The notes under the pieces are model-generated. The model saw nothing but the letters and a program-made list of their open reading frames with translations. It was not told the DNA's origin and did no database searches. From Candidatus Saccharibacteria bacterium CG_4_10_14_0_2_um_filter_52_9 (lineage in GTDB: Bacteria > Actinomycetota > Acidimicrobiia > Acidimicrobiales > RAAP-2): a stretch of 64,000 nucleotides of DNA. Both the position numbers and the translations under genes were made by a program. Location of the stretch: positions 1 to 64,000 of the forward strand of contig CAJCJA010000055.1 of NCBI GenBank assembly GCA_903970515.1, in the 5' to 3' direction. Positions 15,548 to 23,425 of this stretch are shown here, piece by piece; within the stretch, counting starts at the first letter, position 1, and each line of letters begins with the position of its first letter.

Positions 15548-16849
15548 ATGCCTCGTCGCATTGAGATTGAAATCACCAGTGTTACTGGGCAACTGGCCAC
15601 GTGGCGCGCGGCCGGAGCCAAACTACCCAAGGGTGTACTTGACACATCTTTGATTCCCGGGGGCCCCGTCGTGGGCAAGGTCTACCGGGCCGACATCGAG
15701 CAGTACATGGAAGGCATCGAGATCCTGGCCGTGCTCCCCGCGAAAACCGCGTCGCCGCTCGACCCCAAGAACGAACGAGTCGAATTGCTCCCCGTCGCGA
15801 AGCCGGGTCCCGACGTCGTCGTCACGTACGCGCCCAAGGGTCGAGGACCTCGTCGCGATAGCCACGAAGGCGACGCACGACCAGCGCGTCCCAAACGTCC
15901 GGCGGGCCGACCGACAGGCAAGGACCGACCACCGACAGGTGATCGACCCGATCGCGGGGCGACTGGCGAGCACGCAGAGCGAACCGAACGCCCACGTCCC
16001 ACTCGCGCTCCTCGCGCCGAAGGGGCCCGCACGGCCCGGCCGGCACGCGGCGCCCGCACCGAACGCACCGGTCCTCCTTCGGGACCACCCATGACGACGA
16101 TGTATCGCAACGCACTGCTCGCGACACTTTCCCCCGAGCAACTTCCCGTCGCAGAGCAACTCTTGCGCGGGGGGATGCCCGCCGTGCGAAATGCCGTCGC
16201 CGAACAGAACAAGAACGCGGTCGCGCAGGGGCGGCCTACGATCGACTCGACGACGATCGAGCGCATCGCCGAGGAGCTCCTCTCTAAGACAAATCTCGCG
16301 TTGTGGAAGGACAAAGCCGCCGGCGCCATTGGTGCGGGGCGCGAATTGCGTTTACGCGACTTACGTGCCGTGGTCACCGCCGCAAAGACGGTGTCGCTCG
16401 ATGACGAGGCGAAAGTGCAGCAAAAGGAACTCCATTCGACACTCACCGCACGTCTCGAAGTTCTTCGCACGCAATGGACCGAGAAGCTCGACGCCGCGAT
16501 TGCATCGAAGAACGTACTCGAGGCACTTCGGCTCGTGGCGCGACCTCCGGACATGTCGACGCGCGTGAGTGCGAGCGTGGCGACTCAGGTGGTGACGATC
16601 ACCTCCGAAGCCCTCAACACGGATCAGGACGTTGCCAAGTGGCAAGAGATCGTCAATCTGGCGGTCGACACGTCCATTCGACGAAACATCAAGCCACTCG
16701 GTATTCCCAACGACGACGCGTGCAAGGCTCTGGCCATCAAGAACGCCGGTGCCATACCTGAATTCGCGAAACTTCTTGGCATGAAGGTTCCGCCACCGCC
16801 TCCACCGCAACGCAGCGTGCGTCGTCCTGCTACTCGGCGCGCATCGTAA
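15548..16849 (+). CDS. Uncharacterised three-part protein with Arg/Pro-rich linker
   Basis: A 433-aa cytosolic protein I do not recognise. Residues 1-95 form a compact mixed region with ITSVTGQLATWRAAGAKLPKG and GGPVVGKVYRADIEQY. Residues 96-185 are an intrinsically disordered, strongly basic Arg/Pro/Ala/Gly-rich linker. Residues 190-410 look almost entirely alpha-helical with long amphipathic stretches, followed by a PPPPPP run and a basic tail. Basic disordered linkers like this occur in RNA-binding and translation-associated proteins, so a nucleic-acid role is possible but not shown. Codon use matches the neighbours. The 3' end overlaps the convergent GNAT gene by 20 bases. Confidence 0.75.
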   Translation: MPRRIEIEITSVTGQLATWRAAGAKLPKGVLDTSLIPGGPVVGKVYRADIEQYMEGIEILAVLPAKTASPLDPKNERVELLPVAKPGPDVVVTYAPKGRGPRRDSHEGDARPARPKRPAGRPTGKDRPPTGDRPDRGATGEHAERTERPRPTRAPRAEGARTARPARGARTERTGPPSGPPMTTMYRNALLATLSPEQLPVAEQLLRGGMPAVRNAVAEQNKNAVAQGRPTIDSTTIERIAEELLSKTNLALWKDKAAGAIGAGRELRLRDLRAVVTAAKTVSLDDEAKVQQKELHSTLTARLEVLRTQWTEKLDAAIASKNVLEALRLVARPPDMSTRVSASVATQVVTITSEALNTDQDVAKWQEIVNLAVDTSIRRNIKPLGIPNDDACKALAIKNAGAIPEFAKLLGMKVPPPPPPQRSVRRPATRRAS

Positions 16850-17240
16850 GTAGTCGCGCCTTCCAACCGAAGGACTCGTAGAGCGACTTCGTGGCGCGGT
16901 CCCCCGGCAGGGCGTACGCGTCGAGGACTTCCCTTCGATTCTGCACGACGGTGCTCACCAGCGCGCGAGCAACACCTTCTCGTCGATGTTCGGGTGCAAC
17001 GTACACCACCTCCAAGACACCGCGACGACACAAGGCGAATCCGAGTAACGTCGCGTCGTCGTACGCAACGACGACGTCACCATCGCTGATCGCTGAGCGC
17101 AGCACGTCGCCGAGTGCTTGCGTGCCCTGGATGGTCGCGATCAACTTCGCTCCCCCACGTTGTGTAGACGCCTCGTCAGTCGCGAGAGTGAACAGGGCGT
17201 CCAAGGCGCTCGTCCACTTGGACGCAGTCGATATCTGCAT
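16830..17240 (-). CDS. GNAT-family N-acetyltransferase
   Basis: A 136-aa acyltransferase with the acetyl-CoA binding motif VVYVAPEHRREGVARALV (the R/Q-x-x-G-x-A signature) near residue 80, and the C-terminal GDRATKSLYESFGW segment typical of the fold. The substrate, which could be an amine or a protein N-terminus, cannot be determined. It follows the DUF4193-like gene by 30 bases on the same strand and may be co-transcribed, although no ribosome site is obvious before its ATG. It converges on and overlaps the upstream plus-strand gene. Confidence 0.85.
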   Translation of the reverse strand: MQISTASKWTSALDALFTLATDEASTQRGGAKLIATIQGTQALGDVLRSAISDGDVVVAYDDATLLGFALCRRGVLEVVYVAPEHRREGVARALVSTVVQNRREVLDAYALPGDRATKSLYESFGWKARLLTMRAE

Positions 17241-17270
17241 GCCGGGTCGCGACGCCTTCGTCAGGGCTGC

Positions 17271-17714
17271 TCAGATGCAGTCGCGGCAGAGCATTTTGGA
17301 GCGGTCCGCCAACTGACTCGTTTTCTTCAAGAGCCGGCATGATCGGCAGCGAAATTCATCGTCCTGCTTGGGAAGGATGGTTTCGGCCGGATCAATGGAC
17401 GTATCCAGGTCCCCGGGCACTTCTTCATCGTCTTCCGGCGTGCTCGAGCGTCGAATGGTCTCGGCGAGTACTTCGTCGAGGGCGAGTTCCACGTCGGCGT
17501 CGTCAGCGACGTCATCATCATCAGGTACCACAACCTCGGGTAGTACTTCTTCGATGTCTTCGAGTACTGCGACGTCATCAACTTCCTCGACGTCCTCGAC
17601 GTCCTCGACGTCTTCAACCCCCTCGAGGTCCTCTTCGGCAATTATTGCTTCGTCAAAACCGTCCGCGAGCTCCTCTTCATCAAATACTTCGTCTGTGTCG
17701 CCATCACTTGCCAT
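17271..17714 (-). CDS. Acidic DUF4193-like protein with C-terminal zinc ribbon
   Basis: A 147-aa, extremely Asp/Glu-rich protein. Most of the chain is disordered acidic sequence including three VED repeats. The C-terminus has DEFRCRSCRLLKKTSQLADR and CRDC, two CxxC pairs forming the zinc ribbon that defines the actinobacterial DUF4193 group. Members are small, abundant and of unknown function; a link to transcription or translation has been supposed because of the ribbon. A GAAGGA ribosome site precedes ATG 17714 and a TACACT box lies further upstream. Confidence 0.8.
   Translation of the reverse strand: MASDGDTDEVFDEEELADGFDEAIIAEEDLEGVEDVEDVEDVEEVDDVAVLEDIEEVLPEVVVPDDDDVADDADVELALDEVLAETIRRSSTPEDDEEVPGDLDTSIDPAETILPKQDDEFRCRSCRLLKKTSQLADRSKMLCRDCI
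17583..17618. repeat. Short tandem 9-mer repeat within the acidic protein gene
   Basis: The plus strand shows three or more consecutive copies of CCTCGACGT, coding Val-Glu-Asp on the minus strand. Such in-frame arrays can change copy number by slippage without breaking the frame. Confidence 0.7.
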
Positions 17715-17739
17715 AAGTTTCCTTCTCTTTAGCGCTGGC

Positions 17740-17745
17740 AGTGTA
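17740..17745 (-). promoter_or_regulatory. Candidate -10 for the DUF4193-like gene
   Basis: TACACT on the minus strand lies 25 bases before ATG 17714, giving a short leader with a GAAGGA ribosome site five bases before the start. Confidence 0.45.
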
Positions 17746-17806
17746 GAGCCTTTTCGCCGTTCCGTGCGGGCTTAAAGTATAAAGAATCCGTAATGTTCGC
17801 CAAACC

Positions 17807-19414
17807 CTAGTGATTTTGGCGATTTCTCTCCGCGGTGCGCTCCGCTTCGAGTCGCTCGAGATCGATGTCGGAATAATCGACGTAACGCATCGCTTCAGCA
17901 ATTGCTCGGTGACCGGCTTGTTCGCGGATGAGGCGAGCCATTTCGTGCGCGACGCGCCGGTAACTTGGGTGCCCTTGGGGGCCGGAACGCAGCTCAATCA
18001 GGTGCATCGCTTCGCGCGCGTTCATCTGCATCTCGTAGCGAATCCGAAACGCAAGGGCGACGCAATACTGACTCTGGTTCGAGAACTCGGGGCGCATGTC
18101 GTAAAAGAGCGCGGCCGAGCGGTGCAAGGATTCCGTGAAGGGCTGCTCGAGACCCGCTTCGACCACCACCTCAGGCACGTCGAAGCCCAAGTCGACCGTG
18201 AGGGGTTGCCACTCAATACTCAAGAGACGGTGTCGTTGCAGATCTCGAAATGCCCCGTAGTCCGTCACCAATTCGAAGCGGTAGTCCGTCGCTTCGAACG
18301 CTCGACCAGGACGATGACGTCGATTCTGGCGATGACCCACGTACGCCTTCATCAGCCGCTGTCGTTCCTCGACCGACATCTTCGCCACCACCCGCACCGC
18401 GGCGTCGTGCGAGACCGTTGAACTCGCCGCGACGATTGCTTCGAGGACCCGCGATTCTCCTTCGGGGTCGAAAGTCACAAGTCGAACGCTCTCCCCCGAC
18501 GCATCGTGGCCCTCATCGGCGGTCTTCTCACGCACGAGGGCGGCGGTCGCAGCGTTCGTCGTCGCAAAATAGCTCGTCCAGGCGAGACCGCGCTCGGGTA
18601 CGTCGAGTCGTTTCAAGAACGAGGGAATCACCTTTCGGAGCTCCTCGAGCATGAGCGCGGCGTAGTCGCGGACCTCGGAAAGCGGATGAGCACGCATGCG
18701 AAGGATCAGTGCCTCGTATGCCTGGCCTGAGGCATAAATGCCGAGATTCGACAGCGAGCTCGCCGGCAGCAGTCCTCGCGCCGCGTCAAGGGCCTTCGCG
18801 CGAATGGCTTGTCGGTACACGAAATCGGTGTCTTCAGGAGTCTTCGGGTATTTTCTCGCGATGTGTTCGCTGAGACGCGGAAGCAATTCCGCGTACGTGT
18901 CGAACATGCGGTCCATCTCACCCACGTAGCGCGCACCGAACCGCGATTCGAGGACGTCGTGGTCTCGGTAGAAACGGTAGTGCCCGTTTGCGAGACGTTT
19001 GTCGTAGCCAAGGTAGCGAGTCGACTGTTCGAGGTAGCTCATCAATCGTCCACGTTCGAGCACTTTGGTCAAGATGTTGCTCGCCTGCTCGCAGGCGAGA
19101 TGCACGCCGCCCAGTTGAGCGACCGAGTCGTCGCCGTATTCGTAGAAGATCTTTTGGTACAACTCGTCAGCGCGCTCCAGACCAACAGTCGCGTCGATGG
19201 TGAGGTCGCCCGTGAGGTCGAGGTCGCCCACGAACTCGTCAAGGAAGAGACGTCGAAGGCTCTTGGAGGATCGCGAGTATCGCGCGAACAATGCGCCCTT
19301 CACCACCTCGGGAAGATTCACGAGCGCGAAGACCGGCCCCTCAAGATTGGTGAAATAACGTCGAAGAATCGACGTTTCGGCGTCAGTGAATTCTTCGGTG
19401 GCGTAGGGATGCAT
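17807..19414 (-). CDS. ThyX-like protein, two fused thymidylate-synthase-type halves
   Basis: A 535-aa protein, about twice the length of a normal flavin-dependent thymidylate synthase. The first half contains SYLEQSTRYLGYDK, the equivalent of the ThyX NEQSTRY motif, but the preceding RHR is altered (ERGR). The second half keeps RHRLLS (about residue 400) and HLIELRSGPQGHPSYRRVA, matching the ThyX C-terminal LxLR...R motif. Each half thus seems to retain a different subset of active-site residues, which might combine into one site, or the protein may have another function. ThyX normally methylates dUMP with FAD and methylene-tetrahydrofolate. It follows helY by 24 bases. An 8-bp inverted repeat (17797-17804 and 17815-17822) spans the stop codon. 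Confidence 0.8.
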   Translation of the reverse strand: MHPYATEEFTDAETSILRRYFTNLEGPVFALVNLPEVVKGALFARYSRSSKSLRRLFLDEFVGDLDLTGDLTIDATVGLERADELYQKIFYEYGDDSVAQLGGVHLACEQASNILTKVLERGRLMSYLEQSTRYLGYDKRLANGHYRFYRDHDVLESRFGARYVGEMDRMFDTYAELLPRLSEHIARKYPKTPEDTDFVYRQAIRAKALDAARGLLPASSLSNLGIYASGQAYEALILRMRAHPLSEVRDYAALMLEELRKVIPSFLKRLDVPERGLAWTSYFATTNAATAALVREKTADEGHDASGESVRLVTFDPEGESRVLEAIVAASSTVSHDAAVRVVAKMSVEERQRLMKAYVGHRQNRRHRPGRAFEATDYRFELVTDYGAFRDLQRHRLLSIEWQPLTVDLGFDVPEVVVEAGLEQPFTESLHRSAALFYDMRPEFSNQSQYCVALAFRIRYEMQMNAREAMHLIELRSGPQGHPSYRRVAHEMARLIREQAGHRAIAEAMRYVDYSDIDLERLEAERTAERNRQNH

Positions 19415-19438
19415 GGAGTATCGAGACTAGGGGTGAAA

Positions 19439-21565
19439 CTACCCGCGAGGGTGGACGGTGGAAGCGCCCGCCACAACGCTACGTAAAACGGCATCTCGCG
19501 CCTCTGACGCGACGTCGGCCACGCCGGTGAGGTGGCGCATCCGCGAAAGCTGTTCGCAGAGGTCGGCCACCTGTTTCGCGTTCCTGACGAAATCGCCCGG
19601 TGACGTCTGGCCTATTTCGACGTCGGCCAAATCCAACACCGTCGAGAGCGACGCACCCCTCGCCCACGCCGCGATGGTCGTGGCGAACTTGCCGTCGGGT
19701 TCTTTCGCGTGCGGCACCGCGAAGCGATCCTCAACTTCACGGATAGTGGTCGCAATCGTGCGCAATTCGATCATTCGCTCGGACATATTCCCACGGCGTT
19801 CCTGTCCGAGTCGATCGTTGAAGGTCTTGCGCTTCTTGGTAGTCACCTGACGCGCGGCGTTCTGCGTTCTCGACGTTCGCTTTGATTCGAAGACGAAGCA
19901 CGACAGCAGGCCCGCGAGTTGCGATGGTTCGAGTCCCTCGAAGACGCCCGCGCTAATAGATTCGGCGACGAGCAGGTCGCACTCGTGATATATCGATCGC
20001 AGAAGTTGTCCTTGCTGATTGAGTGTCCATTGCTGCGCGTAGCCCAACTCCTCTAAGACGTGGTGTCGCGCGATCATCTGGTCACCAAGCGTGCGCTTGG
20101 TACCCGCGGGGCGGCGATCAGTTTCGAATTGCGCGAAGGAACGTTGCACGACTTCGAGCGCCGTCTCGAAATCGAAGTGGTTGATGAGGTTGGCGGTGAA
20201 GTTATACGTAGGACGAAATGAGGAATGGAGGTCTGACGGTGGCGCCAAAGCGACGCGACCCACGTCGTGGAGTGCAACGTCGGTGGCGAAACACACGATG
20301 GCGTGGCCCTCGTCGTCGAGGCCTCGACGACCGGCTCGACCCGTCATTTGGGAGAATTCCCCACTGGTGAGAAACTTGTTGCCTGAATCGGAGAACTTGG
20401 AAAACTTCTCAAGCGCCACGGAACGTGCGGGCATGTTTACTCCGAGCGCGAGCGTCTCGGTCGCGAAGACGACGGCCAAGAGATTGCGCTCGAAGCACGT
20501 TTCGACGATCTCGCGGAATGCAGGAACCATGCCGGCGTGATGCATCGCGAGGCCCCGACGCAACGAATCGATGAAGTCCGCGTATTCGAGTGCAACGAGA
20601 TCTTCGTTGGAGAATCCGAGCAGCCTCGCTTCGGCGATCATTTCAATCTCTCGTCGTTCCTCGGGACTAGTGAACAAGAGACCGTCGCGACGACATTGGT
20701 GCACCGCGTCATCGCACGCGGCGCGCGAGAAAATGAAGACGATGACCGGTAGCAAATCTTCGCGTTCGAGAGCGAGGAGTAACTCGCTGCGGCGCGGCGC
20801 GCGAAAGGGCGGCGGGGGTGCACTCGACTTTGGACCCTTCCATTTGGGACCGGGACGAAATCGACGTGTCGCCTTCATCATGTTGTCAATTCGCCGAGCC
20901 TCATTCGAAAGATGGGGTCCGTCTAATAAGTCGAGGATTTCGGCGGCGGGTTGTCCACGGCGCACGATGGCTAAGTGATTGTGCAGTTGAATCGGACGAG
21001 TCAATTCGATGACCACGCTGGTGGGACCCCTGACCTCTTCGAACCACTCACCGAGAAAGCGGGCGTTGCCAATCGTCGCCGAGAGGGCCACGAATCGAAC
21101 CGCCGACGGCGTCAAAATGAGCACCTCTTCCCAAACGCCACCGCGGAAGGGGTCTTGCAAGTAATGGACTTCGTCGAGCACCACGAGTCCGAGTGTCGCC
21201 AGTTGGTCTGATTCGGTCAGCAACATATTGCGGAGCACTTCGGTGGTCATCACGATGACGTCGCCAGTGCGGTTGATGGAGGTGTCCCCCGTCAAGAGCC
21301 CTACCCGGTCGTCACCGAAGAGCTCGCAAAGCTCCTTGTACTTTTGATTCGACAGCGCCTTGAGTGGTGTCGTATAGAAGGCGCGTTCGCCGCGGTCGAG
21401 GACCCGTCCAATGGCGTAGTTCGCGATAAGCGTCTTTCCCGAGCCCGTGGGTGCGCTGACGAGGACGTTCACGTGTCGGTCAATTGCCTCGATTGCTTCT
21501 ACTTGGAAGTCATCGAGTCCGAAGCCAAGATTCTCCACGAAATTGCTGCGGTACTCGGCGCTCAC
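19439..21565 (-). CDS. helY: Ski2-like superfamily 2 helicase HelY
   Basis: A 708-aa DExH-box RNA helicase of the Ski2/Mtr4/HelY type. Visible motifs are Walker A SAPTGSGKT (about residue 39), TTPLKALSNQK, DEVH in motif II, SATIGN in motif III, the ETLALGVNMPAR region and the QMTGRAGRRG motif VI. Ski2-like helicases feed structured RNA to degradation machinery. The actinobacterial order helY-tatC-tatA near the proteasome genes is retained here. It begins with GTG overlapping the tatC stop (GTGA). The C-terminal third is helical and lacks the long insertions of the eukaryotic proteins. Confidence 0.9.
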   Translation of the reverse strand: MSAEYRSNFVENLGFGLDDFQVEAIEAIDRHVNVLVSAPTGSGKTLIANYAIGRVLDRGERAFYTTPLKALSNQKYKELCELFGDDRVGLLTGDTSINRTGDVIVMTTEVLRNMLLTESDQLATLGLVVLDEVHYLQDPFRGGVWEEVLILTPSAVRFVALSATIGNARFLGEWFEEVRGPTSVVIELTRPIQLHNHLAIVRRGQPAAEILDLLDGPHLSNEARRIDNMMKATRRFRPGPKWKGPKSSAPPPPFRAPRRSELLLALEREDLLPVIVFIFSRAACDDAVHQCRRDGLLFTSPEERREIEMIAEARLLGFSNEDLVALEYADFIDSLRRGLAMHHAGMVPAFREIVETCFERNLLAVVFATETLALGVNMPARSVALEKFSKFSDSGNKFLTSGEFSQMTGRAGRRGLDDEGHAIVCFATDVALHDVGRVALAPPSDLHSSFRPTYNFTANLINHFDFETALEVVQRSFAQFETDRRPAGTKRTLGDQMIARHHVLEELGYAQQWTLNQQGQLLRSIYHECDLLVAESISAGVFEGLEPSQLAGLLSCFVFESKRTSRTQNAARQVTTKKRKTFNDRLGQERRGNMSERMIELRTIATTIREVEDRFAVPHAKEPDGKFATTIAAWARGASLSTVLDLADVEIGQTSPGDFVRNAKQVADLCEQLSRMRHLTGVADVASEARDAVLRSVVAGASTVHPRG

Positions 21566-22290
21566 TTCTTCAGCAACTTACCCACGCCTATCGCCATGAA
21601 GTAAAAGACCGCCAACGGAACGGCGAGCGCCAGCATGGAGAACGGGTCGCTACTTGGAGTGATGACGGCAGAAAAGACCGTAATGGCGATGAGAGCGTAG
21701 CGCCAAGCCTTGAGAAGTCGATTGGGCGTGACGACGTTCGCGAGTTCAAGCGCCACCAAGACAACGGGAAACTCAAAGGTCAAGCCAAAGATGAACATCA
21801 TGAGTATGAACAGTCCGAGATACTGGTTCGGGTTGTACTCGGTGATTAGCGAATGACCACCGATTGCTTCGAGAAAGGAGATTGCGCGTTGGAAGATGAA
21901 GTAGGCAACGACCACACCACTGCAGAAGAAAAGTATCGAAGCGCTGACGAATGGTAGGGCGTAGCGACGCTCCTTGGCCTTAAGGCCCGGCGTCACGAAG
22001 CGCCACGCTTCCCAAAAGAGCACGGGCGTGGAGATCACGAAGCCCCCAAAGAACGCGATCTTTATTCGCAACGTGAGCCCGTCGAGGGGCGCCGTCACCA
22101 GGAAGCGACAGTGTTTCGGCGTCGCGCGGCAATACGGCTCTTGCAGGACATGAAGTATGTGGGTGTAAAAGATGAACGCCACCGTGCCAAACAGCAATAT
22201 CGCAGCGAGGCAAATCATGATCCGCTGGCGCGCTTCTGCCAGGTGTTCGGCGAGGGTCATACCGGAAGCGGCTGTGCGAAATTTCGACAT
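21562..22290 (-). CDS. tatC: Sec-independent protein translocase TatC
   Basis: A 242-aa polytopic membrane protein with six predicted helices that recognises twin-arginine signal peptides and exports folded proteins. The N-terminal MTLAEHLAEARQR block, the F-x-x-P-x-L-F-x-x-W segment (VISTPVLFWEAWRFVTPGL) and the FGLTFEFPVV motif with its conserved Glu are clear. The gene lies seven bases after tatA/B and overlaps helY by four bases, forming a tatA/B-tatC-helY unit. Confidence 0.95.
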   Translation of the reverse strand: MSKFRTAASGMTLAEHLAEARQRIMICLAAILLFGTVAFIFYTHILHVLQEPYCRATPKHCRFLVTAPLDGLTLRIKIAFFGGFVISTPVLFWEAWRFVTPGLKAKERRYALPFVSASILFFCSGVVVAYFIFQRAISFLEAIGGHSLITEYNPNQYLGLFILMMFIFGLTFEFPVVLVALELANVVTPNRLLKAWRYALIAITVFSAVITPSSDPFSMLALAVPLAVFYFMAIGVGKLLKK

Positions 22291-22297
22291 GACTGTC

Positions 22298-22705
22298 CTA
22301 GTTCAGCGAAGGATCGGGAGGAAGGATAGCGCTCTCAGGTCGAGGGATGGGTGCGGCGATGTGCTCGGGAGGAGGGATTGGAGTTGGGGAGGCTTCACTC
22401 GCGGGAAGGACCGTCGGTTGATTCTTCGCCGCTTCCGCGGCGGCGGTTTCTTCCTTGGCGTCGACGTTCGCCGCCAATTGATTCAACAGATTCACCGGGG
22501 AACGTGCGATACGTGCGATGTCGTTGGTGCTCGGCAGGTCCGGAATAGCACTTCGCACTTCGCTCTCAACTCGTTCTTGGAGTCTCTTGAGTGCCCGCCA
22601 ACTCGAGCCGAGTCGGTGAGCCACGTCGGGTAATTTGTCTGGTCCGAGGAGCAAAAGCACCACGGCGACAATTATCAAGATCTTGATGGGACTCAAACTG
22701 AGCAC
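22298..22705 (-). CDS. Twin-arginine translocase subunit TatA/TatB
   Basis: A 135-aa protein with one N-terminal membrane helix (about residues 7-20) followed by the hinge LLGPDKLPDVAHRLG and a long amphipathic helix, then a Pro/Ala/Glu-rich flexible tail. The charged residues around GPDKLP and the length fit TatB at least as well as TatA, so I give no symbol. It works with TatC encoded next to it. GTG 22705 is supported by a TACACT box six bases upstream. Confidence 0.88.
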   Translation of the reverse strand: MLSLSPIKILIIVAVVLLLLGPDKLPDVAHRLGSSWRALKRLQERVESEVRSAIPDLPSTNDIARIARSPVNLLNQLAANVDAKEETAAAEAAKNQPTVLPASEASPTPIPPPEHIAAPIPRPESAILPPDPSLN

Positions 22706-22711
22706 GGCCCC

Positions 22712-22717
22712 AGTGTA
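22712..22717 (-). promoter_or_regulatory. TANNNT box for the tat operon
   Basis: TACACT on the minus strand ends six bases before GTG 22705 with no ribosome site; probable leaderless promoter of tatA/B-tatC-helY. Confidence 0.45.
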
Positions 22718-22738
22718 GAGGTGTCCGCGCCGACCGCC

Positions 22739-23407
22739 TTAGAGGAAACCGAACCTCGAAAATGGCCAAATTCGTAAGAAGGCGCGACCCACGACGTCCG
22801 ACCGCGGAATCGGTCCCCAGTAGCGACTGTCACACGAGTCGGTTCGATTGTCACCCATCATGAAGTAATGATTCGCCGGGACCGTATAGGGAGTCGTCAA
22901 ACTGTAGGCAGTCCCCGTCGGTCCCGGGTACGTCGTGCCCTGTTTGGACGATGGTAACCACGTCTCGTCAAGTTTCTTGCCGTTGATAAAGACGTAGCCA
23001 TTTTTTGATAAGGAAATGCTTTGTCCGGGAAGTGCAACGACACGCTTGACGAGATCGGGCACCGACGTGCCACAGTGTTCGCTCGGCGGCGCCTTGAAGA
23101 CGAGGATGTCGCCCGCATGAATGGAACCAAAATCAAGACTGATCTTGGAGACGATGATGCGGTCGCCAATCTGCAAGGTCGGTTCCATTGAGGCGGAAGG
23201 TATGAAGTACGTCTGGACGACGTACACGCGCATGAGCAGTGACACCAAGAGCGCGGCGATGATAATGGCGACCCACTCGATGATCGTTCGTTGCGTTGAG
23301 TGCTTGCGGCGAAGCACGGGTGCCGGAGCCGTCGGCGTGAATGTTACGGGCGCTACGACGGGCTCGTGTGGCGGCTCGTCGCCGGGCTCAGCGCTCTTTT
23401 TAGACAC
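22739..23407 (-). CDS. lepB: Type I signal peptidase LepB (S26A)
   Basis: A 222-aa membrane protease with a Pro-rich cytosolic N-terminus, one membrane helix (about 42-62), the nucleophile Ser in IPSASMEPTL and the general base Lys in LVKRVVALPGQ. The GDNRTDSCDSRYWGPI box completes the family pattern. It removes signal peptides of ordinary Sec and Tat substrates. Its Ser/Lys dyad contrasts with the Ser/His SipW-type enzyme at 11026. GTG 23407 has a TAGCCT box six bases upstream, so it may have its own promoter although it sits between the tat and proteasome operons. Confidence 0.95.
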   Translation of the reverse strand: MSKKSAEPGDEPPHEPVVAPVTFTPTAPAPVLRRKHSTQRTIIEWVAIIIAALLVSLLMRVYVVQTYFIPSASMEPTLQIGDRIIVSKISLDFGSIHAGDILVFKAPPSEHCGTSVPDLVKRVVALPGQSISLSKNGYVFINGKKLDETWLPSSKQGTTYPGPTGTAYSLTTPYTVPANHYFMMGDNRTDSCDSRYWGPIPRSDVVGRAFLRIWPFSRFGFL

Positions 23408-23413
23408 GAAGCA

Positions 23414-23419
23414 AGGCTA
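23414..23419 (-). promoter_or_regulatory. TANNNT box for lepB
   Basis: TAGCCT on the minus strand ends six bases before GTG 23407; it lies between pafA and lepB and supports a leaderless start. Confidence 0.4.
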
Positions 23420-23425
23420 GTCGGG

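Noticed and set aside
15682-16554. A 290-codon minus-strand frame
   Set aside because: Antisense to the 433-aa gene. The Ser/Arg-rich composition is a mirror of the linker codons. The plus frame has a promoter-like box and a better protein character, though since that protein is unrecognised this choice is slightly less certain than others.
17583-17618. Short tandem repeats considered as a CRISPR remnant
   Set aside because: The units are 9 bases, contiguous, without spacers, and lie within a coding frame. No CRISPR array or cas gene is present anywhere in the window.
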